Positions 1 through 9,833 of a stretch of DNA of 35,408 nt are shown here, piece after piece (within the stretch, counting starts at the first letter, position 1; every line of letters starts with the position of its first letter). The position numbers and the translations under genes are program-made. Below the pieces are notes generated by a model that did no database searches, had not been told where the DNA came from, and saw only the letters and a program-made list of their open reading frames with translations. Source of the stretch: an uncultured Cellvibrionales bacterium (GTDB lineage Bacteria > Pseudomonadota > Gammaproteobacteria > Pseudomonadales > Porticoccaceae); assembly GCA_913031145.1 (NCBI GenBank), contig CAJWCO010000028.1, positions 1 to 35,408 of the forward strand. The letters run 5' to 3'.

Positions 1-68
1 ATTTAGAAGTAAAATGTAATAAAAAGCACTTAAATGCTTGAAAAAGCAGTAAAATTACGTATTTGGCA

Positions 69-91
69 GTTCGAATCCCTCATTCTCCGCC
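69..91 (+). other. 3' fragment of a tRNA gene (possible att-site scar)
   Basis: The 23 bases show a T-loop core (TTCGAAT), a C-rich 3' T-stem strand, a seven-base acceptor strand ATTCTCC, a discriminator G and the first two bases of CCA. This is the layout of a tRNA 3' end, and the discriminator and acceptor suit a serine-type tRNA. The upstream bases are AT-rich, do not pair with the T-stem strand and contain no anticodon arm, so only the 3' end is present. Integrases that use tRNA 3' ends leave such duplicates, so an attachment-site remnant is inferred. No integrase is visible in the window. A chance match cannot be excluded. Confidence 0.4.
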
Positions 92-333
92 TTTTGGCTA
101 TTGCCACTGAATATGCCGGCTATTTAACCGTCGCACAGCATATAATGTCCGCTGCTTATCCTGTATTTGGTATCACGAAACTTCAGACTCAGCGTTGTAA
201 TGTAGCTCAGAAAACGTCAGCCGCTCGCCCTTGCTATGTCTCTATTCAGGCTCTACAACCGCATCTCATCAACCAATATCGGTACCATCAGCTTTGTTAG
301 GTAACGTGTAATGCCCTCTCTAGACGAACGTTA

Positions 334-1581
334 TTAAGGGTCAAAGTGTAATTTACCCGTTCTGATTCTTTGCGGATGGTCGCCCACAGGAAAGCTCATG
401 ACCTCTCTAGCGTCTTCAAAAGAGATGACGGATACACGGTCTTGCTCGCTCACCGATACATAGCAATATTTTCCGTCGGCACTCTCGGTGGACCAGTAGG
501 GTTTTGCATCGAGAGGATGTTCGGATAACTTAATCGTGCGATAGTCGAAGGTGTCACGATCAATAATCGCGGCGTAGCCAGACATCGTAGCCGCAGCGCA
601 TAACTTGGTTCCCGCGTGATTGATAGCAAGACCATGGTGCGCTGAATTAAGCTGATAATCTTGCAGGCTGAGTGCACGAATTTCATCAGGAATCGGGAGT
701 TGTAATTTTCGAGTGATTTTCTGCTCTTTCACATCGTACTCGAAAAAACCATGAAAGAACGAAATCTGAAGATAAACGAACTGTCCATCAGGCGCAATTG
801 CCATGGGCCTTACTGCACTATCGACCCAAGGGAAACCAAATTCCTCGAGCTTTTCGCCCATGTTGACACGTTGCAGTAGTTGGTAATTATGAGCATTTAC
901 AATTTGGAAATAGCGATCGCCTTTAATCCAGTCAAGCCAAGAGCTACTAAAAGGCATGTAGACCTTACCAATGCTGGCATGGTAAATGAGATTGCCATCT
1001 CTAGAGTACGTGTTTTCATGAGGGCTTTCACCCGACGCAAATCCACCAATAATCTTGCCGGAACTGGTGTCAATTGCCTGAACTTTGCGCGCTGTCGACG
1101 CCGAGACTAAAAAGGTTTTGCCGTCCGGTGAAATGGCCGCATGGTCTGATCTTGATCCGGCAACGGGTGTCCGCCATACAATTTCTCCAGAATTAACATC
1201 GAGCGCAATAACATCTGCGAAGCTTGGGCGAGAAATAAATAGATGACGACCGTCGTTTGAGGTAAACATATCGTCCACTAATTGATGATGCCCTTCACCA
1301 ATAATATGCTTTATAAACAGCGATATAAGCCATTTTTTTATATTTCCACTCAATTCATCAAGTCTTTCTTCCTTGTCAGGTACCGCATTTAATTTTTTAA
1401 GGCGAGTGAAGTGATGTGGGTCATAGATATCGATCGTACCATCCCAGTTATTACCGACAACAATCACGTCCACAAGAGTATCCTCTCGCGGGGATACAGC
1501 CTGATTAGCGGTCCATGCGGGGGGCGTTGAACCTAGCAGCAGTAGTGTTAAACACACCGGCTTTAACCACGAATAACGCAT
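334..1581 (-). CDS. Periplasmic YVTN/YncE-like beta-propeller protein
   Basis: A 415-residue exported protein. The N-terminus has a positive start, a hydrophobic stretch at about residues 8-18 and a likely cleavage site near AWTA at 21-24. The rest is a run of propeller-like units with the pattern '[13 protein letters not shown]...[13 protein letters not shown]' and '[19 protein letters not shown]', typical of the YVTN/YncE seven-bladed propeller group, which often binds proteins or cofactors in the periplasm. No catalytic motif is apparent, so its role is unknown. The ATG is preceded by a purine-rich AAGGG-like site. It stands alone: the next gene on this strand starts upstream at 2065 with its own strong ribosome binding site and a 115-base gap between them. 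Family assignment is fairly secure; function is not. Confidence 0.75.
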   Translation of the reverse strand: MRYSWLKPVCLTLLLLGSTPPAWTANQAVSPREDTLVDVIVVGNNWDGTIDIYDPHHFTRLKKLNAVPDKEERLDELSGNIKKWLISLFIKHIIGEGHHQLVDDMFTSNDGRHLFISRPSFADVIALDVNSGEIVWRTPVAGSRSDHAAISPDGKTFLVSASTARKVQAIDTSSGKIIGGFASGESPHENTYSRDGNLIYHASIGKVYMPFSSSWLDWIKGDRYFQIVNAHNYQLLQRVNMGEKLEEFGFPWVDSAVRPMAIAPDGQFVYLQISFFHGFFEYDVKEQKITRKLQLPIPDEIRALSLQDYQLNSAHHGLAINHAGTKLCAAATMSGYAAIIDRDTFDYRTIKLSEHPLDAKPYWSTESADGKYCYVSVSEQDRVSVISFEDAREVMSFPVGDHPQRIRTGKLHFDP

Positions 1582-1696
1582 AGTTGGAACCCTTGTCGGT
1601 TTCAGTAAACTTTAGGTGCTGGAGCGTGCCACGCACCGTATATTGACCGAAAAGATAATGACAGCGCAACGTTTACGCCAGTATTTGTAATGAACA

Positions 1697-2065
1697 TTAA
1701 ACCGAGTTGACACAGTAGATCAGCGATGGCACTGGCACAGACATTGCAATGACCATGGGTGCATATAATTCAACTAATCTGACCTTCGTGACAGACATTC
1801 CTCGCGACATAGCCCGAGGCCTGAGGTGAGACAGCCAAAAATCTCGCAAACCTAGCGCAGTAATGCTTGCTAAACCTTGGGGGAGGAAAAAAGCTAGCCC
1901 AAAAAAGATCAAAACCTTCGCCCCAGGGAAAGCCGGGTCATTGCGATAAAAATCGTATAACGTAAGGATTTTGTATAGGGCAACAGCCACTGCCATTGAG
2001 GTTGCCGCTAAAAGCAAAGGCGAGACTACATCCAGTACCATTATCACTTTTTTAGTTATCGTCAA
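1697..2065 (-). CDS. Small integral membrane protein, function unknown (TTG start)
   Basis: A 122-residue protein with about three hydrophobic segments: residues ~8-30, ~50-72 and ~100-120, the middle one rich in Phe and Leu. No family is recognised. The start is a TTG at 2063-2065. It is supported by an ideal Shine-Dalgarno sequence, AAGGAGG at 2073-2079 on the minus strand, seven bases upstream. The strong ribosome site is the main reason to accept it as a gene. It lies upstream of the beta-propeller gene on the same strand but with a 115-base gap, so co-transcription is possible but not shown. Confidence 0.6.
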   Translation of the reverse strand: MTITKKVIMVLDVVSPLLLAATSMAVAVALYKILTLYDFYRNDPAFPGAKVLIFFGLAFFLPQGLASITALGLRDFWLSHLRPRAMSRGMSVTKVRLVELYAPMVIAMSVPVPSLIYCVNSV

Positions 2066-3208
2066 TGGAATACCTCCTTTTTAAATTATGGTATCTAATT
2101 CACCGTGGCATGCCCTAATTTACAGATTACTCGAACGCATCAGAGGGTAAGGGTTTGTTGATGCTTGGGTGGTTCAAAAACGTCAAATTAGGTAGAGGCT
2201 TAGCGCCAAAGGTGGGGGCAGCTGAAGATAAAAATTTTTCGATATGATTAACACTAACTGAGCTGTGAAGCGCTCTTTGTGGCTACCAACACACACTTTA
2301 AAAGAATCTCTCAAAGAGCTGGAGATTTCAGACGGTTCTGTTTTGGCCAATAGTAGAAGAAATTCTATTCAACCTTTTTTTACGAGTAACGAAGAGGATG
2401 ACGTGCTCGGTACGATATTCACAATTTCACCACCAGAATTTTCGTGAGCAGATGATTAAGACGTTGATGTTTATGAAAGGCGGGTAGCGGTATCAAAATC
2501 GGGCGTGACATGTTGGCTTTGTTCGGCTAAAAGTCAGATGTAAAATCGTCTAAAGGCCGCATCAAGGTGATCTACGTTGCGAGACTTTTTCGCTTCAAGT
2601 CTTGAAGTACTAGCCGCCTTAGGATGTACAAAGAGTCTTATGTAACCGAGTGGTGTAGACGTTTTAATCATGTAAAAACTATGTTTTTCTTTAAATTTAA
2701 CACACGTGATGCCTCGCCCGATTATGCGGGCATGGCGGAATGAAGAGGCATCGTGAACAAGGCTGCGCGTATCCTGCATGGGAGCGTTTTGTTCAGTTTG
2801 CCGAGTCTATTGGCTCGACCCAAAATTATTGGTGCGAGACACACCAAATAGTTTCGGGGTGTATCCGCGTCAGGGTCACTTTTTTGCGGTGCCCCATCGG
2901 GGTTGCAGTTGACTCACCCGCTCTCGCTAAAGTGTGGTTATAGTTTTGGCTCGAGCGGAATTCAAGTAAACAAATGATACGCTCAAAAACGCCGCCGATG
3001 TTGCGTTTCCGGAGCGCCTGAATGACGTAATAATGGAAGTTTGAGAGCAAACGGGTATATTAAAAGCCCGTTCAGATATTGAATCGATACAGATATCGTG
3101 CCCGGGGTGTGGCGCGTATTAACGGTCATGTGGTGGGCTTTTGTTACGAGCCCAACAAACCAGTGACTGATGGAGACTGGCTTTGAAATTAACAAAGGAG
3201 CAAGCAGA
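2066..3208. other. Gene-poor stretch of about 1.1 kb
   Basis: Several short open frames occur here (for example 2265-2447 on the plus strand and 2534-2779 on the minus strand). None has a good ribosome site, a recognisable domain or convincing protein composition. The stretch contains the nested stem-loop listed separately at 2705-2755. It may hold decayed genes, but no parent could be identified. Confidence 0.5.
2705..2755. repeat. Nested inverted repeat / stem-loop
   Basis: GATGCCTC at 2708-2715 is exactly complementary to GAGGCATC at 2745-2752. The pairing extends outward through two G-T wobbles to a C-G pair (2705 with 2755). Directly inside the outer stem, GCCCG at 2716-2720 pairs with CGGGC at 2727-2731 around a six-base loop, so the two helices could stack. 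There is no T-run after it, so it is not a standard terminator. It may be a structured RNA, a mobile-element end or a decayed REP-like unit. Confidence 0.4.
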
Positions 3209-4102
3209 GTGGTGATTAAAAAAGTGGCATTCATCGGGCTTGGGGTCATGGGATATCCCATGGCGGGACACTTGAAATGTGCTGGCTACAACGTAGCCGT
3301 ATTTAACCGAACCACGGCGAAGGCGGACGCCTGGCTGGGGCAATACGGCGGGCTGAAAGGCACAACCATTGCAGAGACAGTGAATGATGCAGACATGGTA
3401 TTTTCGTGCGTAGGAAATGACCAAGATCTAACAGAGATACTCCTCGGACGTGACGGGGCGTTAGCGCACGCAAAGTTGGGGGCTATTTTTGTCGATCATA
3501 CAACGACCTCTGCCGAGATCGCGATCGAGATCGGCAAGCGGTGTAAAGAGCAGGGCAGAAGCTTTATTGATGCTCCGGTTACGGGGGGACAAGATGGCGC
3601 TATCAAAGGTGAATTGTCGGTCATGTGTGGCGGTGACGCAGAGTCTTTTTTACAGGCGGAGATGGTTATAAAAAGCTACGCAAAAAAGATCGTCAGAGTC
3701 GGTACTGCAGGGCAGGGTCAATTAGCAAAAATGGTTAATCAAATTTGTATTGCGGGTCTAATACAGGGTCTGTCAGAGGGGATCGCTTTTGCAACGAATG
3801 CGGGATTAGACCCCGCGCTGGTTATAAATGCCATTTGTTCCGGAGCTGCGGGGTCATGGCAAATGCACAATCGTGCCAGCACCATGGTTGACGACGAATA
3901 CGATTTCGGGTTCGCAGTAGAATTGATGCGAAAAGATCTGGGCATTTGTATTTCACAGGCTAAGAAAAATGGATCAGACGTGCCGGTCACCAAATTAGTA
4001 GATTCTTTTTACTCAGAAATTGAAGCAAACGGGGGGCAGCGCTGGGATACTTCAAGCTTGTTAAGCAGGCTTCCGAGAACAGGACGGACGAAAGGCCATT
4101 AA
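3209..4102 (+). CDS. NAD(P)-dependent beta-hydroxyacid dehydrogenase (HIBADH/GarR family)
   Basis: A 297-residue member of the 3-hydroxyisobutyrate dehydrogenase / tartronate semialdehyde reductase family. Family members reversibly oxidise beta-hydroxy acids or reduce short semialdehydes. The Rossmann motif GLGVMGYPMA is at residues 10-19, the substrate-binding DAPVTGGQDGA at about 121-131, and the catalytic lysine in GQLAKMVNQ at about 174. Length is normal for the family. I chose GTG 3209 because AAAGGAG at 3194-3200 sits eight bases upstream; GTG 3212 is an alternative. The same frame is open further upstream, but without family similarity. It lies beside the sugar-acid island, convergent with the ABC importer operon, so reduction of a short semialdehyde from sugar-acid breakdown is plausible. 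The exact substrate cannot be read from the sequence. Confidence 0.88.
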   Translation: MVIKKVAFIGLGVMGYPMAGHLKCAGYNVAVFNRTTAKADAWLGQYGGLKGTTIAETVNDADMVFSCVGNDQDLTEILLGRDGALAHAKLGAIFVDHTTTSAEIAIEIGKRCKEQGRSFIDAPVTGGQDGAIKGELSVMCGGDAESFLQAEMVIKSYAKKIVRVGTAGQGQLAKMVNQICIAGLIQGLSEGIAFATNAGLDPALVINAICSGAAGSWQMHNRASTMVDDEYDFGFAVELMRKDLGICISQAKKNGSDVPVTKLVDSFYSEIEANGGQRWDTSSLLSRLPRTGRTKGH

Positions 4103-4548
4103 ATTTTCTCAGTGATTTTTTGCTTGTAATTACTGGTACCCATTGCGGTCCGGTCGAAACAAAGTCTATGAAAACGTAGGGCTCAATGAAGAGACTTTGA
4201 TGATGAATGCCGAATTGATTGAATCGCTAATTAAGAGTTTAAAACTCTCTGCAGTTAATGCATGTTAGCTGATCATAGACCTTACTTTGCGGCCCCTACC
4301 GCGAGGCCAAAACGGTGAGTCACTTGATCCCACCAAGAGGATACGGCTGGCGAGTCGGTTGTTGATTAAGGTTAACCATGTGGTGTCACGGGTTAAAATA
4401 ACCGCGATGGTCTTCCAAATACAATGACGTGTTTCTCTCAAATACCGTCTGCGACCAAACATTTAGCGGTATGACGGGGACTTTTTTGTCTATCGATCTT
4501 AGTTTTTTTTCAAAACAGAAAAGTCACCATACATGCTCACAAATAGCC
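4103..4548. other. Intergenic region between convergent genes, with a possible 3' gene remnant
   Basis: This lies between the convergent dehydrogenase and the binding-protein gene. From 4116 to 4268 a plus-strand frame without a start codon reads as a plausible protein tail (containing NVGLNEETLMMNAELIESL) and ends at a TAG. It may be the decayed 3' end of a gene, but no parent family was identified. No clear rho-independent terminator is seen for either flanking gene. Confidence 0.35.
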
Positions 4549-5496
4549 CTAGTCATAGAGTACTGCGGCAATTTCAGGGTCGTCGATATTGGTTGCGTCG
4601 TAGTAATAGAAACCTGTATCGATCGTCAGCGGAAGCGTTTTACCTTTAACTGCGAACACTGCAGCTTTGACTGTTTCATAACCGATCCCGACGGGATTCT
4701 GCGTAATGGCACCCGCCATTAGACCGTTGCGGATCGCGTCTTTTTGCGCTTTTCCAGAGTCGTAACCAATCACCACTAATCCGCGACGATTCATTTCACG
4801 CACCCCGTTAACAACCCCATTTGCCGAGCCCTCGTTGGTGCCAAAAATACCGGCTAGATCCGGGTTTGCCGTCAAAATCGCTTTGGTCAATTCAGTCGAT
4901 TTCAGTTGGTCACCTGCGCCATATTGAATCGTTACCACGTTAATACTTGGGTAATTCGACTGAATTCGCTCGATAAAACCATCGCGTCGATCGATACCCG
5001 TTCGGCTCGTTTGGTCATGTGCTACCACGGCAACGTTTCCTTTACCACCGATCAGCTTAGCCATTTTGTCAGCTGCTAGACTTGCTGCCGCACGGTTGTT
5101 AGTGGTGGTTGTTGACACGGGGATATCGCTGTCTACGCCTGAGTCAAATGCAACAATGGGAATTCCCGCCTCACTCGCCTGACGCAGCAGAGGAATAGCC
5201 GCTTGACTGTCCAACGCAGCGAAGCCAATCGCCTGTGGTTTGTTGGCTAATGCAGCGGCGAGCATATCGATTTGACGATCGACCACCGTTTCGTTGTCTG
5301 GGCCTTCGAAGGTAATACGTACGCCAAATTCTGCCGCAGCTTGGTCTGCACCTGTCTTCACAGCCTGCCAAAACTGGTGTTGAAAGCCTTTTGATATCAG
5401 TGGAATGTATATCTGATCCTCTGAAAGAGCGACTGTAGCATTCGTGAACAAGGCAACAACGCTGAGAATTCCTATTAGAGGGTATCTTTTGATCAT
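4549..5496 (-). CDS. Sugar ABC transporter periplasmic substrate-binding protein (RbsB-like)
   Basis: A 315-residue periplasmic-binding protein of the RbsB group (Peripla_BP_4 type). A signal peptide covers about residues 1-24 and ends near ATVALS. The mature part begins with the family-typical 'YIPLISKGFQHQFWQAVKTG', followed by 'AIGFAALDSQAAIPLL', 'IPIVAFDSGVDSD', 'AGIFGTNEGSANGVV' and 'VVIGYDSGKAQKDAI'. These mark a Venus-flytrap fold that binds a monosaccharide. I preferred the ATG at 5494-5496 over a TTG four codons upstream, because TTGGAGAAACGA places GGAG six bases before it. It is the last gene of the dehydratase-RbsA-RbsC-RbsB order on the minus strand. From context the ligand is probably L-fucose, D-arabinose or a related sugar or sugar acid. 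Confidence 0.9.
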   Translation of the reverse strand: MIKRYPLIGILSVVALFTNATVALSEDQIYIPLISKGFQHQFWQAVKTGADQAAAEFGVRITFEGPDNETVVDRQIDMLAAALANKPQAIGFAALDSQAAIPLLRQASEAGIPIVAFDSGVDSDIPVSTTTTNNRAAASLAADKMAKLIGGKGNVAVVAHDQTSRTGIDRRDGFIERIQSNYPSINVVTIQYGAGDQLKSTELTKAILTANPDLAGIFGTNEGSANGVVNGVREMNRRGLVVIGYDSGKAQKDAIRNGLMAGAITQNPVGIGYETVKAAVFAVKGKTLPLTIDTGFYYYDATNIDDPEIAAVLYD

Positions 5497-5557
5497 TCGT
5501 TTCTCCAATTAGTCGGTAGTTTTTTTTGGCGAGACGTCGTTGTACTATTTTTTCGAC

Positions 5558-6568
5558 TCACGCAGTATTTTTCCGTCTCAACATATCCGCGTAAACAGCG
5601 AGAATAATGATAGCGCCCGTGACGATAGTCTGCCATTCTTGCGCGACGGCGAGTACGCGCAGTCCATTTGTCAATGTAGCTATAATTAAAGCGCCAATGA
5701 GCGTTCCAACAATGGTGCCGCGCCCACCTGACAGTGACGTACCACCGATAACAACGGCAGCGATAGCCTCCAGTTCATAGCCCAGTCCGAGCGCAGGCTG
5801 AGCGGAATTTAGGCGCGATGCGATTAAGATACCTGCGATACCGCAGATACTTCCTGCTAGCGCATAGATTGTCATTTTCCAACGAGCCGTATTGACGCCA
5901 GAGAGGCGAACGGCTTCTTCGTTGGATCCTATAGCGAAGGCATATCTGCCTAGAATCGTGCGGTTGAGGATGTAAGATGCGGTGATGGCCACAATGAACA
6001 AGATCAGCACCCCGTTAGGAATCGGTAGCGAGGGGATGAGTTCGCCTATCACCGATCCGCGGGCAATTTGGTCGAAGCCTGGCGTGTCGTTAAAGTAAAT
6101 TGGCCGAGTGCCGGAAATAACAAGAGATAAGCCCTTCAGGATGAGCATCATGCCAAGCGTAGCGATAAACGGCGGGATGTGCATTTTAGCGACAAAAGTG
6201 CCGGAACAGAGGCCACAGAGCGCGCCGGCTAGAAGAGCGGCCAAAATACCGAGAGGCAGTGGCATGCCCCAATAGGTGAGTACCACGCCAGCAATCACCG
6301 CGCAGAATGTCATTAAAGTACCGACTGACAGGTCAATGCCCCCAGTAATGATAACGAGTGTGACGGCTATCGCTAGAACTCCATTCACAGAGGCGGCCTG
6401 AAGGATGGCGATCATGTTAGACGTCTGCATGAAGTTCGGCGATGTTACAGAGAAAATGATGAGCAAAATAATCAGACTGGCGAAAGCCAAAAGTTTCTGA
6501 TGTATACCGATCCCGAGCAAACGGAAAAAAAGTGTCTTATGATACTCTGGCTTAACGCTGGCCGTCAT
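5558..6568 (-). CDS. Sugar ABC transporter permease (RbsC-like)
   Basis: A 336-residue inner-membrane permease of the RbsC/XylH/AraH branch (BPD_transp_2). It has about nine or ten hydrophobic segments. Family signatures are 'VTGGIDLSVG'-like (here ITGGIDLSVGTLM at ~74-86) and the EAA-like loop 'GSNEEAVRLSGVN' followed by 'ALAGSICGIAGIL'. Near the C-terminus is 'GYELEAIAAVVIGGTSLSGG', also characteristic. The ATG is preceded by AGGAAATTAGCG. Its start lies two bases after the stop of the ATPase gene, so the two are translationally coupled. It forms the membrane channel for the importer together with the ATPase and binding protein on either side. Confidence 0.93.
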   Translation of the reverse strand: MTASVKPEYHKTLFFRLLGIGIHQKLLAFASLIILLIIFSVTSPNFMQTSNMIAILQAASVNGVLAIAVTLVIITGGIDLSVGTLMTFCAVIAGVVLTYWGMPLPLGILAALLAGALCGLCSGTFVAKMHIPPFIATLGMMLILKGLSLVISGTRPIYFNDTPGFDQIARGSVIGELIPSLPIPNGVLILFIVAITASYILNRTILGRYAFAIGSNEEAVRLSGVNTARWKMTIYALAGSICGIAGILIASRLNSAQPALGLGYELEAIAAVVIGGTSLSGGRGTIVGTLIGALIIATLTNGLRVLAVAQEWQTIVTGAIIILAVYADMLRRKNTA

Positions 6569-6570
6569 CG

Positions 6571-8091
6571 CTAATTTCCTATTGTATGCATGATGGCGTT
6601 TGTTTGCGTAGCCAGTTGCATAATGTCTTTTTGTGAAGTGTTAGTTCCTCCTGGAAGGATCCCCGTCAGTCGGCCCTCGCACATAACAGCAATGCGATGA
6701 CTCAGTCGAATAATTTCGGGGAGTTCCGATGAAATGACGATAATTGCTTTGCCGTCTTTGGCGAGTTGGTCGAGTAACGCGTAGATCTCAGACTTTGCTC
6801 CAATATCGATTCCGCGAGTGGGTTCATCAAAGATTAAGATATCGCAATCGGCTAACAACCATTTAGCGATGACGACTTTTTGCTGGTTACCACCCGAAAG
6901 AAGCCGAACCTCCTGCTGATCTGACGGGGTACGAATCGCCTGGGTGCAAATAAATGAGCGCGCCGCGCCGCGTATTCCATCCTCGTCGAGTTGGCCGATT
7001 TTCCCACTGAACCTGTTTAGGCTTGCAAGCGCGATATTGTCCCGAATACTCATGCCCGTTGCTAGCCCAAAACGTTTTCGGTCCTCGGACAGGTAGCCAA
7101 TTCCAAGACGCACGGCATCGACGGGTTTGTCAATTATGCAGGGTGTTCCATGCACACGAATTTCGCCGCTATCTTTGCGGTCAGCGCCAAAAATAGCGCG
7201 AACCACTTCTGTGCGTCCGGCCCCCATGAGACCCGCGAAGCCAAGGATTTCCCCTTTTTTTAGCGAGAAACTGATATCCCGAATATGTTGGCCACGATTG
7301 AGTCCTATCACCTCAAGCGCAGTTGTCGCTTCCGATAAATCAGGCGTCTCGGTTGATGTTGCGGTCAGTTTTCTGCCGACCATCATTGCAATAATTGTGC
7401 TCACGGGGGTCTCTTTGACTCCGACGGTAGCGACGTACTCGCCATCTCGCATCACCGTGACGCGATCGGCAATCTGTTTAAGTTCATCCATTTTATGGCT
7501 AATGTAGATGATGCCAACGCCTTCGGACTTTAGACGCCGTATGGTCATAAATAGTTCGGCAATTTCGGCATCATTCAATGCGGCAGTGGGTTCGTCCATG
7601 ATCAGTACACGCGGTTTGAACGAGAGGGCCTTGGCAATCTCGATCATTTGTTGTTTCGCAATCGTCAGATGACCCACTAAAGACCTCGGATTTAGGTCAA
7701 CATTCATCGAGGCGAAGATGTCGATTGCTTGGCGATTCAGTGCTGTTTCATCGACGCGACCAAAAGATAATCGGGGTTCGCGCCCAATAAATATATTCTG
7801 TGCTGCTGTAAGGTCATCCATCAGACAGAGTTCTTGATGAATGAATCCTATGCCCAACTGTTGGGCGTCTCGGGGACTATGGGGTGATACTTTTGTGTGG
7901 TAAATTCTTACATCACCACGATCTGGCTGATAGATACCTGCCAGAATTTTCATCAGCGTTGATTTGCCGGCTCCGTTCTCGCCCATTAAAGCATGCACCT
8001 CGCCCGCTTGGAGCTCAAATTGAGCCCCTTTAAGTGCATGCACGCCAGGAAACTTCTTCTCGACACCGGTCATTTCTATAATTATGGGCAT
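6571..8091 (-). CDS. Sugar ABC transporter ATPase, double-domain (RbsA-like)
   Basis: A fused double ATPase of the RbsA/XylG/MglA type, about 506 residues from the chosen start. The first half has Walker [10 protein letters not shown], a signature-like [15 protein letters not shown] and Walker [12 protein letters not shown]. The second half has a degenerate Walker A (GLMGAGRTE), the signature [15 protein letters not shown] and Walker [15 protein letters not shown]. This asymmetry is normal for the family. The frame is open upstream to a possible start at 8178, but the family similarity begins at [17 protein letters not shown], so ATG 8089-8091 is preferred. No strong ribosome site distinguishes the starts. 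It powers import through the adjacent permease. Confidence 0.92.
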   Translation of the reverse strand: MPIIIEMTGVEKKFPGVHALKGAQFELQAGEVHALMGENGAGKSTLMKILAGIYQPDRGDVRIYHTKVSPHSPRDAQQLGIGFIHQELCLMDDLTAAQNIFIGREPRLSFGRVDETALNRQAIDIFASMNVDLNPRSLVGHLTIAKQQMIEIAKALSFKPRVLIMDEPTAALNDAEIAELFMTIRRLKSEGVGIIYISHKMDELKQIADRVTVMRDGEYVATVGVKETPVSTIIAMMVGRKLTATSTETPDLSEATTALEVIGLNRGQHIRDISFSLKKGEILGFAGLMGAGRTEVVRAIFGADRKDSGEIRVHGTPCIIDKPVDAVRLGIGYLSEDRKRFGLATGMSIRDNIALASLNRFSGKIGQLDEDGIRGAARSFICTQAIRTPSDQQEVRLLSGGNQQKVVIAKWLLADCDILIFDEPTRGIDIGAKSEIYALLDQLAKDGKAIIVISSELPEIIRLSHRIAVMCEGRLTGILPGGTNTSQKDIMQLATQTNAIMHTIGN

Positions 8092-8226
8092 AAATTTGGC
8101 ATTCTCATTAGACTCGCTCCCACGGCGGATGAGCACAGTTTGCACAAGAGAATCGCCGAATATAGCGCGTCTTTGCACGAGCGATAAAGGCGCTGTGGCC
8201 CTTGCGATTTGCGAACTGATTAAACA

Positions 8227-9753
8227 TCACATCACTGCGCCGATCTGCCAGGGAACGAATTCGACCCCTCCGAAACCAAGCTCTTCGCTCTTACTCGCGT
8301 GTCCAGAAGCGACCTTAATCATTAACTCAAAAAGCTCTTCACCTTTTTTGGTGATGCTAACGCCCTCTGTAATAATATCGCCACAGTTTAGGTCCATGTC
8401 ATCAGACATGCGCGCATACATGGCGGAGTTTGATGCCAACTTAATACACGGAGTCGGCTTGTAGCCTGAAACCGATCCGCGACCCGTGGTGAACATAATG
8501 AGGTTGGCACCCGACGCGACTTGCCCGGTGACCGAGCAAGGATCATAGCCAGGACTGTCCATGAATACGAAGCCGTTTTTGTCAATGATTTCGCCAAATT
8601 TGTAGACATCTTGAAGGGGGGCCGTTCCCCCTTTGGCGATGGCTCCGAGCGATTTTTCGAGAATTGTTGTCAGCCCCCCAAGTTTGTTGCCAGGGCTTGG
8701 GTTGTTATTAATCTCACCGCCATGGCGGGCCGTGTAGCTTTCCCACCAGCGTATGCGTTCGATAAGCTTTTCACCGACCTCGACCGTTGCAGCCCGCCGC
8801 GTCAGCAGGTGCTCGGCGCCGTAGACTTCTGAGGTTTCCGACAAAATCGTGGTGCCGCCATGGCGTACCAGTAGATCCGAGGTATACCCTAGGGTCGGGT
8901 TTGCAGTAATACCAGAAAATCCATCTGAGCCTCCGCATTGCATGCCGAGGGTTAATTTTGAAATGGGTATGGCTTCGCGTTTGAATACGTTAACAATCTG
9001 CGCAATGCTGCGCAGCTCCGCAAGCCCCCGTTCGATACTTTTACGCGTCCCACCGCTGTCCTGAATGCTCATATGTCTGAGGGTACCTTCGGCGCGCGTT
9101 AGGTGATTTCCTACTAGATTACTGATCTGCATAACCTCACAGCCAAGTCCAACTAAGAGAATTCCACCAAAGTTCGGGTGCTGTGCATAACCAGACAGCG
9201 TTCGCAGTAGGGTCATGTAGCCCTCGTCACGATTTGACATCCCGCAGCCAGTTCCGTGCACAATCGGCACAACACCATCGATATTTTCAAATTCGTCCAA
9301 AAAACCTGTCTTTTCTGCAGCTTCGGCAATGAAGCGGGCCACGGACCCTGAGCAATTGACCGACGTTAATATACCCAGATAGTTGCGAGTACCGGCGCGC
9401 CCGTCCAGCCTCGGATATCCCATAAACGTTCGAAGACTTTTAATAGCTGGAAGTCGGGTATTGAGCGTGGCAAATCCATAGTCCTGTAGATGAGGGGCCA
9501 TCCCTAAATTGTGTGAATGTACGTGCTCACCCGGTTCTATGTTTACCTTGGCTTGACCAATAATCTGCCCGTAGCGCAGCACGTCTTGGCCCTTGCAAAT
9601 GGGTAAGCGCGCCATTTTATGGCCCCGAGGAACGGGCGATACAACCGGAGCTGTAAGATCAGCGAGCATTTCGCCCGCTGCGATATCACGTAGCGCAATC
9701 ACGACGTTATCGCGCGGCTGAAGTTGGATCGTTGTGATGCTAGCTTGGGTCAC
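8227..9753 (-). CDS. UxaA-family sugar-acid dehydratase (altronate/galactarate dehydratase type)
   Basis: A 508-residue full-length member of the UxaA/GarD family, which dehydrates aldonates or aldarates to 2-keto-3-deoxy acids. The N-terminal SAF-type domain (residues ~1-90) carries GEHVHSHNLGM. The main domain starts with the hallmark 'GYPRLDGRAGTRNYLGILTS' and continues with NCSGS, HGTGCGM and GMQCGGSDGFSGITANPTLG; its cysteines and histidines fit metal binding. The start is GTG, with AGGAT five bases upstream. It heads the minus-strand operon, divergent from the gntR gene. Next to a fucose-type dehydrogenase, mutarotase and lactonase, its substrate is more likely L-fuconate or D-arabinonate than altronate. 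UxaA-like proteins also occur in the Campylobacter jejuni fucose locus, which is a known precedent. Substrate assignment is inference. Confidence 0.88.
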   Translation of the reverse strand: MTQASITTIQLQPRDNVVIALRDIAAGEMLADLTAPVVSPVPRGHKMARLPICKGQDVLRYGQIIGQAKVNIEPGEHVHSHNLGMAPHLQDYGFATLNTRLPAIKSLRTFMGYPRLDGRAGTRNYLGILTSVNCSGSVARFIAEAAEKTGFLDEFENIDGVVPIVHGTGCGMSNRDEGYMTLLRTLSGYAQHPNFGGILLVGLGCEVMQISNLVGNHLTRAEGTLRHMSIQDSGGTRKSIERGLAELRSIAQIVNVFKREAIPISKLTLGMQCGGSDGFSGITANPTLGYTSDLLVRHGGTTILSETSEVYGAEHLLTRRAATVEVGEKLIERIRWWESYTARHGGEINNNPSPGNKLGGLTTILEKSLGAIAKGGTAPLQDVYKFGEIIDKNGFVFMDSPGYDPCSVTGQVASGANLIMFTTGRGSVSGYKPTPCIKLASNSAMYARMSDDMDLNCGDIITEGVSITKKGEELFELMIKVASGHASKSEELGFGGVEFVPWQIGAVM

Positions 9754-9833
9754 TGGTTATCCTATGCCACAGGCTCGGGCCGTTTTTACGTGTCGCGCCG
9801 TACATTTATGAGTATTTCTAGACAATATAGCAA

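Noticed and set aside
34-300. 88-codon plus-strand open frame at the window start
   Set aside because: It overlaps the tRNA-like 3' end, lacks a ribosome site and has no recognisable protein features.
3170-3208. Starting the beta-hydroxyacid dehydrogenase at ATG 3170
   Set aside because: The 13 extra codons precede the Rossmann strand without family similarity, and the strong AAAGGAG site at 3194-3200 points to GTG 3209.
8084-8464. Plus-strand open frames opposite the RbsA and UxaA-type genes, including 7127-7507
   Set aside because: They are antisense shadows of well-supported genes with family motifs on the minus strand.
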